Source: Streptomyces venezuelae
GTDB taxonomy: Bacteria > Actinomycetota > Actinomycetes > Streptomycetales > Streptomycetaceae
Length of the DNA stretch: 64,000 nucleotides
NCBI RefSeq assembly: GCF_008642375.1
Contig: NZ_CP029194.1
Span: 5,068,501 to 5,132,500 of the forward strand
Reading direction: 5' to 3'
Shown: one piece after another, positions 16,422 through 23,867 of the stretch
Layout: each line of letters starts with the position of its first letter
Position numbering within the stretch: position 1 is the first letter of the stretch
Position numbers and translations under genes: made by a program
Notes under the pieces: model-generated
The model's input: the letters and a program-made list of their open reading frames with translations, nothing else
Database searches by the model: none
Told to the model about the DNA's origin: nothing

Positions 16422-17077
16422 GCGTCACCGACCCCCAGCCGCCCGCGCCGGACCCCCGCGCCGACGCGGCCCAGGAGGCGCTCCGCGACCGGATCGCCGC
16501 CGACTCCCTCACCACCCGCCGCGACTACCTGCGGATCGTCGCCACCGTCTCCGGCGGCCTGGCCGTCGGCGGCGTCGCCGTCGCCTCCGGCATCCTGCAC
16601 CGCCACGGCGACGGCGACGGCGCCCCCGAGCCCAAGAAGGTCGCCGACCGGATCGAACCGGGGGAGTCGCTCGCCTTCCGCTACCCGGGCGACGAGGACC
16701 GGGCCATCGCCGTCCGCATGGACGACGGCACCCTCGCCGGCTACTCCGCCGTCTGCACCCACCTCGCCTGCGCCGTGCTGTGGCGCAAGGAGCGGGGGAG
16801 CGAGGGAGAGCTGTACTGCCCCTGCCACGAGGGGATCTTCGACGCCCGTACGGGAGAGGTCACCGCCGGCCCGCCGCCGCGGGGACTGCCGAAGGTGATC
16901 CTCGTCGAGCAGGTCGACGGCAGCGTCTGGGCCATCGGCACGGCCCGCTCGGGCGAGAGCCTCGTCGAGGGCTTCTGCCGCCAGAACGGCGACGACCGTC
17001 CGGGCTGCCCCGGCTTCGGCGCGGGAGGCCCGGCCGTCCCGGCGGGGAAGACGGCCGAGAGGAGTGAGCGGACATGA
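16418..17077 (+). CDS. Rieske [2Fe-2S] protein with twin-arginine-type anchor
   Basis: The 219-residue protein starts at TTG 16418, which overlaps the previous stop and has GGAAGGG about 7 nt upstream. Residues 28-55 contain TTRRDYLRI followed by a hydrophobic helix, which looks like a twin-arginine signal or anchor. The Rieske motifs are CTHLAC (Cys113, His115) and CPCH (Cys134, His137), with the flanking cysteines forming the usual disulphide. It would carry electrons on the outer face of the membrane or between the membrane subunit and the ferredoxin. A Rieske protein in an operon with a Nas-like molybdoenzyme is unusual and suggests a quinol-linked rather than ferredoxin-linked reductase. 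Confidence 0.85.
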   Translation: MSVTDPQPPAPDPRADAAQEALRDRIAADSLTTRRDYLRIVATVSGGLAVGGVAVASGILHRHGDGDGAPEPKKVADRIEPGESLAFRYPGDEDRAIAVRMDDGTLAGYSAVCTHLACAVLWRKERGSEGELYCPCHEGIFDARTGEVTAGPPPRGLPKVILVEQVDGSVWAIGTARSGESLVEGFCRQNGDDRPGCPGFGAGGPAVPAGKTAERSERT

Positions 17078-17481
17078 GCGAGACCCCCTTCCCGAGGGAC
17101 CCCGGAGCCCCGGAGCCGACGCCCGAGCCACCCAGGCTTCCCGCGTACACCCCCGGCAGTGCCCAGCCGCGCCTGAACCGGCCGGTGCACGAGCGCTACC
17201 CGCAGATCCGGCCCACCAGCGGCTACGGGGACCCCCGGATCCGGCACACCGGGCCGGGCCCGGGAGCCGGTACGGAGCAGGAGCCGGAGCGCTCCTCGAA
17301 GCTGTCCGCCCGTCTCGCGCTGGCGCTCACGGTCGTCATCGGCCAGCTCTGGGGGCTGACGACCGTGGTGGACGAGTGGATGGCGGGCGACACCGGCACC
17401 GCGTGGTGGGGCGCCGGCTTCCTCGCCCTGTCGTTCCTGGTCGTGCTCGGCATCTGGCTCGTCGACCCGGAGGACCGCTGA
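17074..17481 (+). CDS. Small two-helix membrane protein of the molybdoenzyme operon
   Basis: A 135-residue protein whose ATG overlaps the Rieske stop (ATGA), so it is translationally coupled. The first 80 residues are Pro-rich and polar. Two hydrophobic helices follow (ALALTVVIGQLWGLTTVV and FLALSFLVVLGIWLVDP), leaving a very short tail. I do not recognise a family. Its position suggests a membrane anchor or assembly factor for the preceding redox subunits. Confidence 0.75.
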   Translation: MSETPFPRDPGAPEPTPEPPRLPAYTPGSAQPRLNRPVHERYPQIRPTSGYGDPRIRHTGPGPGAGTEQEPERSSKLSARLALALTVVIGQLWGLTTVVDEWMAGDTGTAWWGAGFLALSFLVVLGIWLVDPEDR

Positions 17482-17545
17482 GCCGGCGGCAGAGATTCGC
17501 TGATCAGAGGGGTACGGGGCGGCGGGAGCGGCGTACCCTGAAGGT

Positions 17546-17767
17546 ATGAGTACCGCCCCCGCCCACGGACCGCGAGACGCGAAGCGCCCCGGCTCTCGAC
17601 CCAGCTCCGAGAACGCACCGAAGCCGGTACTCGTCTTCGACGATCCGCTGGACCAGCAGTCCGCGGACGACACGGACCGCGGGTGGGGAGAGCGGCCTCC
17701 GGCCGGCGGCGACAGCGCCGCCGACCTCGCGCGCTTCCTCGACGAGAAGCCGCCGCACCACCTCTGA
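17546..17767 (+). CDS. Small conserved hypothetical protein
   Basis: A 73-residue hydrophilic protein with KPVLVFDDPLDQQSADD in the centre and DLARFLDEKPPHHL at the end. It looks like a small protein conserved among streptomycetes beside mscL, but no function is known to me. TACCCT at 17534-17539 lies 6 nt before the ATG and could be a leaderless -10, although GAAGG in the same gap could also act as a ribosome binding site. It converges with mscL. Confidence 0.6.
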   Translation: MSTAPAHGPRDAKRPGSRPSSENAPKPVLVFDDPLDQQSADDTDRGWGERPPAGGDSAADLARFLDEKPPHHL

Positions 17768-17786
17768 TCCCGGCGCGCAGTGCCGG

Positions 17787-18320
17787 TCAGGAGGTGGAGT
17801 GCGTCCCCGGGGCCCCGCTTGAGCCCGACCCGTTGGAGCTCGGTGTGGCGCCCGTGCCCGCACCCACGAGCGGGCCGCGCTGGGCGACGAGGTGGTCGCG
17901 GATCTCCTTGAGCACCTCCAGCTCGCTGATCTCCATGGTCTCCGCGACGCCTTCCTTCGCCTTGTCGTGCGCCGCGCGCTTGGCGAGGATCCTGGCCATC
18001 GGCAGGACCATCAGGAAGTAGACGACGCCCGCGGTGATCAGGAAGCTCAGCATCGCGCTGAGGACCAGGCCCCACTGGAGCTGGACACCCTGCACCTCGC
18101 CGTTGACCACCGCGCAGGTGCCCTTGATGCAGGACGAGTAGCTCTCCAGGTCCTTCGTGCCGAAGGCGCCGACGACCGGGTTGATGATGCCCTTGACGAC
18201 CGAGTTCACGATGTTGGTGAACGCGGCGCCGATCACGACCGCGACCGCCAGGTCGATCACGTTGCCACGCATCAGGAAGGCCTTGAAGCCTCCGAGCAAG
18301 CTTTCCTTCTTCTCGGTCAC
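17787..18320 (-). CDS. mscL: Large-conductance mechanosensitive channel
   Basis: MscL opens under membrane tension to release solutes during osmotic downshock. The diagnostic first helix is FLMRGNVIDLAVAVVIGAAF near residue 13, followed by NIVNSVVKGIINPVVG. A second helix (AMLSFLITAGVVYFLMVLP) and a charged helical tail with LLKEIRDHL-like sequence follow. I chose GTG at 18320 (177 residues) because AAAGG lies about 6 nt before it; an ATG at 18344 is possible. The periplasmic loop has two cysteines (SSCIKGTC), and the C-terminus carries an extra Gly/Ser-rich tail compared with E. coli (136 residues). Confidence 0.9.
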   Translation of the reverse strand: MTEKKESLLGGFKAFLMRGNVIDLAVAVVIGAAFTNIVNSVVKGIINPVVGAFGTKDLESYSSCIKGTCAVVNGEVQGVQLQWGLVLSAMLSFLITAGVVYFLMVLPMARILAKRAAHDKAKEGVAETMEISELEVLKEIRDHLVAQRGPLVGAGTGATPSSNGSGSSGAPGTHSTS

Positions 18321-18437
18321 CAAGGTGCCTTTCGTTCTCGTCATGTGTGCTGTGTGCGGAGCCATTACGCCGTGAACGGCGCAGAGGCGTCCAATCCGTA
18401 CACACGGACCGGTGACTTGACAGTGAGTCAGTACGAA

Positions 18438-18992
18438 TCAGCACAGCGTCACCGCCAGTTGGGACGTGACACCGGCACCTGCCAGCGCCGCGGCCGTCGA
18501 CCGCGGCACGGACAGGACGATGAGCGCCCCTCCGTCCGAACGAGTCTCGCCCGAGCGCGGGACTCCGGCCACTCGGGCGCCCTTCGCCACCACACGGGCC
18601 TCACCGCCGCCGCCCATCGGGGAGTTGGGGGCGGCGATCACGTCGACCCGGTCGCCGGCGCGCAGCAGCCGCACGGTCTCGGCGTCGGCGATACGCACCG
18701 GCGCGGACACGAGCCGGACCGCGGCGGGTGCGACGGGCGGCCGCGCGCGAGGGGTGGCGGTGGCGCCGGCCCCTGGCGGTGAGGCCCCTGAGCCGCTGGT
18801 CGCCACGGCCAGGGCGGCGACCGTCAGGGCGAGCAGCGCGACCGGGGTGCGCCGCCCTCGGCGCAGGACCCTGAACGGTCCGCGCCGCCCGCCCCGGCCC
18901 CGTACCGGCTCGAAGGGCGGCACCACGCACGGCGCCGGGACGGAGGGAAGCGGAGGGAGGAGGGGCGTGGTGGTGGTCGTGGTCGCAGTCAT
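18438..18992 (-). CDS. SAF-domain (RcpC/CpaB-like) membrane-anchored protein
   Basis: A 184-residue protein with a Thr/Pro-rich N-terminus, one membrane helix (VALLALTVAALAVATSG) near residue 60, and an extracytoplasmic SAF domain (VRIADAETVRLLRAGDRVDV, then VLSVPRSTAAALAGA). SAF domains of this type occur in Flp pilus assembly protein CpaB/RcpC. No other pilus gene is nearby, so a pilus role is not supported here. The start at 18992 (MTATTTTTT) is preferred over an upstream ATG whose extension is Gly/Arg-rich and unlike protein. Confidence 0.75.
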   Translation of the reverse strand: MTATTTTTTPLLPPLPSVPAPCVVPPFEPVRGRGGRRGPFRVLRRGRRTPVALLALTVAALAVATSGSGASPPGAGATATPRARPPVAPAAVRLVSAPVRIADAETVRLLRAGDRVDVIAAPNSPMGGGGEARVVAKGARVAGVPRSGETRSDGGALIVLSVPRSTAAALAGAGVTSQLAVTLC

Positions 18993-19160
18993 CGCGGGTA
19001 CCGCCTGTCCTGGTCGGGAGATCGGGAGACCTGCCCTGGTCGGGAGATCGGGAGAAGAGCCACGCCCCACTCTCCCGGCCCCGCCACCTCCCCGCTCCGG
19101 CCTGGGGATCACCCGCCGCCTGTGGACAACTCCCTCACCCCTGAGGGTGGTTCGCGGCGG

Positions 19161-20006
19161 CTACGGCAGCTCGATCCCCAGCTTCCAGCCGTCGTGCGCG
19201 TGCGTGCACAGGCAGTCCCGGTCGACCGTCGCCGGGAGCGTGCCCACCGCGTCGAACAGCACGTCCCGCAGACGCCCGACGTTCTCGCCGAACACCCGCA
19301 TCACCTCGGTGTGGGAGACGCCCTCGCCGGTCTCGGCGCCCGCGTCCAGGTCAGTGACCAGCGCGAGCGAGGTGTAGCAGAGGCCCAGCTCGCGGGCGAG
19401 GACCGCCTCGGGGTGCCCCGTCATCCCGACGACCGACCAGCCGGCGGCGGCGTGCCACCGCGACTCGGCCCGGGTGGAGAAGCGGGGGCCCTCGACCACG
19501 ACCATCGTGCCGCCGTCCACCGGCTCCCAGCCCCGCCCCCGTGCGGCCTTGACCGCGACCCGCCGCCCGTCGGGGCAGTACGGGTCGGCGAAGGTCACGT
19601 GGACGACGTTCGGCACGGCTCCATCGGCCCGCGGTTCCCCGTCGAAGTACGTCTGCGCCCGGGTCTTCGTCCGGTCGACGAGCTGGTCCGGCACGACGAG
19701 GGTGCCCGGCCCGTACTCCTCCCGGAGCCCGCCGACGGCGCAGGGCCCGAGGACCTGCCGGACGCCCACGGATCGCAGGGCCCAGAGGTTGGCGCGGTAG
19801 TTGATCCGGTGCGGAGGGACGGTGTGGCCGCGGCCGTGACGAGGGAGGAAGGCGACCCGTCGGCCGGCGATCTCGCCGAGGAAGAGGGAGTCGCTGGGGC
19901 TGCCGTACGGGGTGTCCACGGACACCTCCGTGACGTCCTCAAGGAAGGAGTAGAAGCCGGAGCCGCCGATCACACCGATGTCCGCGTACGCATCATGGGT
20001 CGCCAT
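19161..20006 (-). CDS. mtnP: S-methyl-5'-thioadenosine phosphorylase
   Basis: A 281-residue nucleoside phosphorylase. GVIGGSGFYSF at the N-terminus and PRHGRGHTVPPHRINYRAN bind phosphate and ribose. VVVEGPRFSTRAESRW and GMTGHPEAVLARELGL are further family motifs. TDLDAG has the two Asp residues used by MTA phosphorylases to bind adenine. It should recycle methylthioadenosine, a by-product of polyamine synthesis, into adenine and methylthioribose-1-phosphate. The start MATHDAYAD at 20006 has AGGG upstream; an ATG 9 bp earlier is possible. A very strong terminator separates it from the fmdB-type gene upstream. Confidence 0.9.
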   Translation of the reverse strand: MATHDAYADIGVIGGSGFYSFLEDVTEVSVDTPYGSPSDSLFLGEIAGRRVAFLPRHGRGHTVPPHRINYRANLWALRSVGVRQVLGPCAVGGLREEYGPGTLVVPDQLVDRTKTRAQTYFDGEPRADGAVPNVVHVTFADPYCPDGRRVAVKAARGRGWEPVDGGTMVVVEGPRFSTRAESRWHAAAGWSVVGMTGHPEAVLARELGLCYTSLALVTDLDAGAETGEGVSHTEVMRVFGENVGRLRDVLFDAVGTLPATVDRDCLCTHAHDGWKLGIELP

Positions 20007-20036
20007 GGCGATCACCCTACGGGCGGTGCGGGGAAA

Positions 20037-20078
20037 CGCCGAGGGCCCCGTCGCCCTATGGCGACGGGGCCCTCGGCG
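20037..20078 (-). terminator. Perfect 19-bp-stem terminator after the FmdB-type gene
   Basis: Positions 20037-20055 and 20060-20078 are exact reverse complements around a CTAT loop. The hairpin lies 11 bp beyond the stop of the zinc-ribbon gene and about 30 bp before the mtnP start, so it should isolate the two minus-strand genes. Confidence 0.8.
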
Positions 20079-20088
20079 AGGAACCGGA

Positions 20089-20436
20089 TCAGGCGGCCGA
20101 GCTGGAGCTCCCGGCGCTCGACGACGAAGACGAAGCCGAGGACGACGCGGTGGCGGTCGAGCTCGACGCGGCCGGCTTCGCGTCCGACGTCGAGGACGAC
20201 GAGGACGAAGACGACGGGGTCGAGGACTTCGACGCGGCCGGCGAGCTGCTGGACGACGAGCCGCGGCTGTCGTTCCGGTAGAAGCCGGAGCCCTTGAAGA
20301 CGATGCCGACGGCCGAGAACACCTTCTTCAGGCGTCCCTTGCAGCTGGGGCATTCGGTCAGCGCGTCATCGGTGAACTTCTGCACCGCCTCGAGGCCTTC
20401 GCCGCACTCGGTGCACTGGTACTGGTAGGTCGGCAC
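20089..20436 (-). CDS. FmdB family zinc ribbon protein with Ser-rich tail
   Basis: A 115-residue protein. The N-terminal 50 residues are a zinc ribbon with CTECGEGLEAVQKF and CPSCKGRLKKVFSAVG, the FmdB-type regulatory domain. The second half is almost only Ser, Ala and Thr with a few acidic residues, an apparently disordered tail. I chose the GTG at 20436 (VPTYQYQC), which has GAGGAAG 5-6 nt upstream. Function in Streptomyces is unknown; the family name comes from a formamidase regulator in Methylophilus. Confidence 0.85.
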   Translation of the reverse strand: MPTYQYQCTECGEGLEAVQKFTDDALTECPSCKGRLKKVFSAVGIVFKGSGFYRNDSRGSSSSSSPAASKSSTPSSSSSSSSTSDAKPAASSSTATASSSASSSSSSAGSSSSAA

Positions 20437-20504
20437 TTGACTTCCTCCTGGCACTCACACTCATCGAGTGCTAACGACGATCCATACTGACGTATTCCGT
20501 GGGA

Positions 20505-21773
20505 TCAGTCCACCGCCACCGGCACGCGGTGACCGATACCACGTGCCGCGACCCGGCTGGTCTCGCGCGGCTTCAGCCGCGACCGGAGGGCGAGGAGCGT
20601 GCCCAGGGCGAGGACGGTGCCGGCCATCGGGACCAGGAATCCGGCGCTGGATCCCTGGGAGTCGGCGAGGCGGCCGGCGATCGTGACGGCCGCGGCCTGG
20701 CCGAGCGCGACGGCGCCGGTGAGCCAGGTGAAGGCCTCGGTACGGGCCGACGCCGGGATCAGGGTCTCGACGATGGTGTAGCCGGTGATCAGGGCGGGGG
20801 CGATGCACAGACCCACGACCAGGCCCAGGGCGCCGAGGAGGAGCACCGAGTGCGCGGTCCACAGCAGGGAGGCCGCGACCGTGAGGCCGGCGTAGCCGAG
20901 GATCATCCGGCGGCGGGGGCCTGCCTTCCAGGCGACGGCGCCCATCGCGATGCCCGCGAGCATGTTGCCGGCGGCGAAGATCCCGTACAGCAGGCCGTTG
21001 GCGCCGGGGTTGCCGATCTCCTCGGTGAAGGCGGTCAGGGAGACCTGCATGCCGCCGAAGACGGAGCCGATGCCGAGGAAGGCGACGATCAGGACGCGGA
21101 CACCGGGGATGGAGAGGGCCGAGCGGTGGGGTTCGGCGGCGGCCGCGGAGATCCCGAACGCGGGCTGGGTGGCGCGCTGCGCGGCGAAGAACAGGCCGCC
21201 GACGAGGGTGAGGGCGGCCTCGGCGATCAGGCCCGCGGCCGGGTGGATGCCGGTGCACAGGGCGGTCGCGAGGACGGGTCCGACGACGAAGGTGAACTCG
21301 TCGGTCACGGACTCGAAGGCCGCGGCGGTCGGCATCAGCGGGGTGCCGTCGAGCTTCGCCGCCCACCGGGCCCGGACCATCGGTCCGACCTGGGGCACGG
21401 ACGCGCCGGCGGGCACGGCGGCCAGGAACAGCGCCCACAGCGGGGCGCCGCTCAGGGCGAGCACGACCAGCAGGGAGACGGACGCGGTGTGGACGAGGAC
21501 GCCGGGGATCAGGACGGCGCGCTGGCCGAAGCGGTCGGCGAGCTTGCCGCTCTGCGGCGCGAAGAGCGCCATGGAGACGCCGGTGACGGCGGCGACCGCG
21601 CCGGCGCTGCCGAAGGAGCCGGTGGTGTGCTGGACGAGCAGGACGATGCCGATGGTCAGCATCGCGAAGGGCTGCCGGGCGGCGAAGCCGGGGAGCAGGA
21701 AGGACAGCGCACCAGGGGTGCGCAGCAGCTGCCCGTAGCCGGGCCGCTTGTCCGAGATGACCGTGGACGCCAC
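20505..21773 (-). CDS. MFS transporter
   Basis: A 422-residue major facilitator with about twelve hydrophobic segments. The loop motif after helix 2 reads SGKLADRFGQRAVLIPG, the classical MFS motif A. Other helices include LLPGFAARQPFAMLTIGIVL and GIFAAGNMLAGIAMGAVAWK. Members with this sequence type are predicted drug or metabolite exporters; the substrate is unknown. The start is GTG at 21773 with AAAGG about 8 nt upstream. The gene appears to be a single transcription unit on the minus strand. Confidence 0.85.
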   Translation of the reverse strand: MASTVISDKRPGYGQLLRTPGALSFLLPGFAARQPFAMLTIGIVLLVQHTTGSFGSAGAVAAVTGVSMALFAPQSGKLADRFGQRAVLIPGVLVHTASVSLLVVLALSGAPLWALFLAAVPAGASVPQVGPMVRARWAAKLDGTPLMPTAAAFESVTDEFTFVVGPVLATALCTGIHPAAGLIAEAALTLVGGLFFAAQRATQPAFGISAAAAEPHRSALSIPGVRVLIVAFLGIGSVFGGMQVSLTAFTEEIGNPGANGLLYGIFAAGNMLAGIAMGAVAWKAGPRRRMILGYAGLTVAASLLWTAHSVLLLGALGLVVGLCIAPALITGYTIVETLIPASARTEAFTWLTGAVALGQAAAVTIAGRLADSQGSSAGFLVPMAGTVLALGTLLALRSRLKPRETSRVAARGIGHRVPVAVD

Positions 21774-21972
21774 GGTCCTGGCCTTTCTGCCGCCTGGTAG
21801 CGCGCCCCGGCACGGTGGTGCGGGTGTCGCCGAGAGCTGTCCTCATGCGCGTTACTGCGGTAGATACCGGGCCGGCCCCACTGCGGAGGGGCGCCACGGC
21901 CGCCATACGGTCGCGCCAGCTCTGCGTCAGGCAGAGTTGGTTCGATCAGGTGTGCCTTCATGCTACAGGGAA

Positions 21973-22000
21973 GAGCGTCTTCCCGCCTGGGAAAACGCTC
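21973..22000 (-). terminator. Hairpin after the antiporter gene
   Basis: GAGCGT (21973-21978) pairs with ACGCTC (21995-22000), and after one mismatch TTCCC pairs with GGGAA around a GCCT loop. It lies 24 bp beyond the antiporter stop. The rest of the 251-bp gap to the MFS start contains no gene I can support. Confidence 0.5.
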
Positions 22001-22024
22001 CCGCACCCGAAATAATGCCTGCGA

Positions 22025-23653
22025 TTAACCGGACGTTTTCTTCCGTCCGCCGGTCTGTCCGCCGGTCTGTCCGCCGGTCCGTCCGCCGGTCCGTCCGCCG
22101 ATCCGTCCGCCCGGCGTGTGGAACCGCATCGCCGTCCCGCCGGTGGTCGTGGACAGCTCCTTGCCGCCGCCCGTGCCGAGCCAGCCGGCGAGCTTGCCGC
22201 CCTGGCCGACGGCCCGCAGGCGCCGCTCCGTGGCGTCCCGCACGGGGTCGGTCGCGACGACGAGCAGCTCGTCGCCGCGGCGCAGGACGGTCGCGGGACC
22301 CGGTACGAAGCTCTTGTCCTCGCGTACGACGAGGGTGACCGCGGCTCCGGCCGGGAGCCGCAGCTCCGCGACCTCGACGCCGTGCATCCGCGAGTTCTTG
22401 GGGATGGCGACGGAGAGCAGGTGCCCGCGCAGCCGCTCCAGCGGCGCGGACTCGACGCCGAGGTCGGCGGCCTCGGACGAGTCGCCCAGCTTCAGCGCCC
22501 TGGCCAGCCAGGGCAGCGTCGGCCCCTGGACCAGGGTGTAGACGACGACGAGGACGAAGACGATGTTGAAGATCCGCTCGCTGCCCTCGATCTGCGACAC
22601 CATCGGGATGGTGGCGAGGATGATGGGGACGGCTCCGCGCAGGCCGGCCCAGGACATGAGGGCCTGCTCCTGCCACGGGATCCGGAAGGGCGCCAGGCTG
22701 ACCAGGACCTCCATCGGCCGCGCGACCATCGTCAGGACGAGGCCGATGACGACGGCGGGCCAGAAGTCGTGGACGAGCTCGTGCGGGGTGACGAGCAGGC
22801 CGAGCAGGACGAACATGCCGATCTGGGCGATCCAGCCGAGCCCCTCGGCGAAGCCGCGGTTGGCGGGCGCGTGCGGCAGCTTGGCGTTGCCGAGGATCAT
22901 CGCGGCCAGGTAGACGGCGAGGAAGCCGGAGCCGTGGGCCAGCGCGCCGGCCGCGTACGCCACGACCGCGATGGCCATGACGGCGATCGGGTAGAGGCCG
23001 GAGGCGGGCAGGGCGACGTGCCGGAGGCCGTACGCGCCGAGGAAGCCGACGGCGAGGCCGACGGCGACGCCGATGGCGAGCTCCAGGGCGATCGTCCCGA
23101 CGAGGACGTACCAGGAGTCGACGGGGCCGGCGGTGGAGAAGGCGACGACGAGGATGACGACGGGGGCGTCGTTGAAGCCGGACTCGGCCTCCAGGACGCC
23201 GGTGACCCGGGACGGCAGCGGCACCTTGCGCAGCACGGAGAAGACCGCGGCGGCGTCGGTGGAGGAGACGACGGCGCCGATGATCAGCGCCTGCCGCCAC
23301 TCCAGGCCGACGAGGTAGTGGGCGGCCGCGGCCGTGATGCCGACGCTGACGGCGACGCCGACGGTGGAGAGGACGACGGCGGCCGGCAGGGCCGGCCTGA
23401 TCTCCTTCCACTTCGTGCCGAGGCCACCCTCGGCGAGGATCACGACGAGGGCCGCGTAGCCGATGACCTGGGTCAGCTCCGCGTTGTCGAAGGCGACGTT
23501 GCCGATGCCGTCCTGTCCTATCGCGACGCCGATCCCGAGGTAGAGCAGCAGGCTGGGGAGCCCGCTCCGCGACGAGATCCGCACGGCCGCGACGGCGATC
23601 AGCAACACCAGCGAGCAGATGAGCAGTAGTTCGTTGAGCTCGTGGACAGTCAG
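22025..23653 (-). CDS. Potassium/proton antiporter (CPA1, NhaP2/CvrA-like) with TrkA-C domain
   Basis: A membrane antiporter with about twelve helices, beginning VRISSRSGLPSLLLYLGIGV and containing GAVVSSTDAAAVFSVLR and ESGFNDAPVVILVV, the conserved Asp-containing helices of the CPA1 family. After the membrane part, residues 400-500 form a TrkA-C (RCK-C) domain (SRMHGVEVAELRLPAGAAVT). I prefer a CTG start at 23653 because GGAAGG lies 8 nt upstream and the codons LTVHELNELLLICSL fit the family; the nearest conventional start is GTG at 23608. The protein ends in a Gly-Gly-Arg/Gln-Thr repeat made by a 12-bp tandem repeat. Confidence 0.85.
   Translation of the reverse strand: MTVHELNELLLICSLVLLIAVAAVRISSRSGLPSLLLYLGIGVAIGQDGIGNVAFDNAELTQVIGYAALVVILAEGGLGTKWKEIRPALPAAVVLSTVGVAVSVGITAAAAHYLVGLEWRQALIIGAVVSSTDAAAVFSVLRKVPLPSRVTGVLEAESGFNDAPVVILVVAFSTAGPVDSWYVLVGTIALELAIGVAVGLAVGFLGAYGLRHVALPASGLYPIAVMAIAVVAYAAGALAHGSGFLAVYLAAMILGNAKLPHAPANRGFAEGLGWIAQIGMFVLLGLLVTPHELVHDFWPAVVIGLVLTMVARPMEVLVSLAPFRIPWQEQALMSWAGLRGAVPIILATIPMVSQIEGSERIFNIVFVLVVVYTLVQGPTLPWLARALKLGDSSEAADLGVESAPLERLRGHLLSVAIPKNSRMHGVEVAELRLPAGAAVTLVVREDKSFVPGPATVLRRGDELLVVATDPVRDATERRLRAVGQGGKLAGWLGTGGGKELSTTTGGTAMRFHTPGGRIGGRTGGRTGGQTGGQTGGRKKTSG
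22045..22110 (-). repeat. 12-bp tandem repeat encoding (GGxT)n tail
   Basis: Five and a half copies of GTCCGCCGGTCT-like units occur head to tail (plus-strand phase 22045, 22057, 22069, 22081, 22093, 22105), with C/T and G/A differences between copies. They encode GGRIGGRTGGRTGGQTGGQT at the C-terminus of the antiporter. Because the unit is a multiple of three, copy-number change lengthens or shortens the tail without a frameshift. Confidence 0.8.
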
Positions 23654-23867
23654 TGGCCGTTCCTTCCCCTCGCATGCAGCTGGATCGTTCCTCCAGCGGC
23701 CGACACTTCGTTACCTTACCTAATCTTTAACGTTTTCTTGACGCCCTCTTTGCGCCCGCCCGCTCATCAGTACGGTTCTCTTCCTGACACCGAGTCCGGG
23801 CCCTCAGGACGCTGCGCCTAAGGTTGCACCCGTACTCCAGGACCACCCTGCCCCTCGAAGGACAGCG

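Noticed and set aside
23710..23740. TTAGGTAAGGTAAC on the minus strand as an iron box (DmdR/DtxR type)
   Set aside because: Only one half resembles the 19-bp palindrome; nearby genes are not iron-related.
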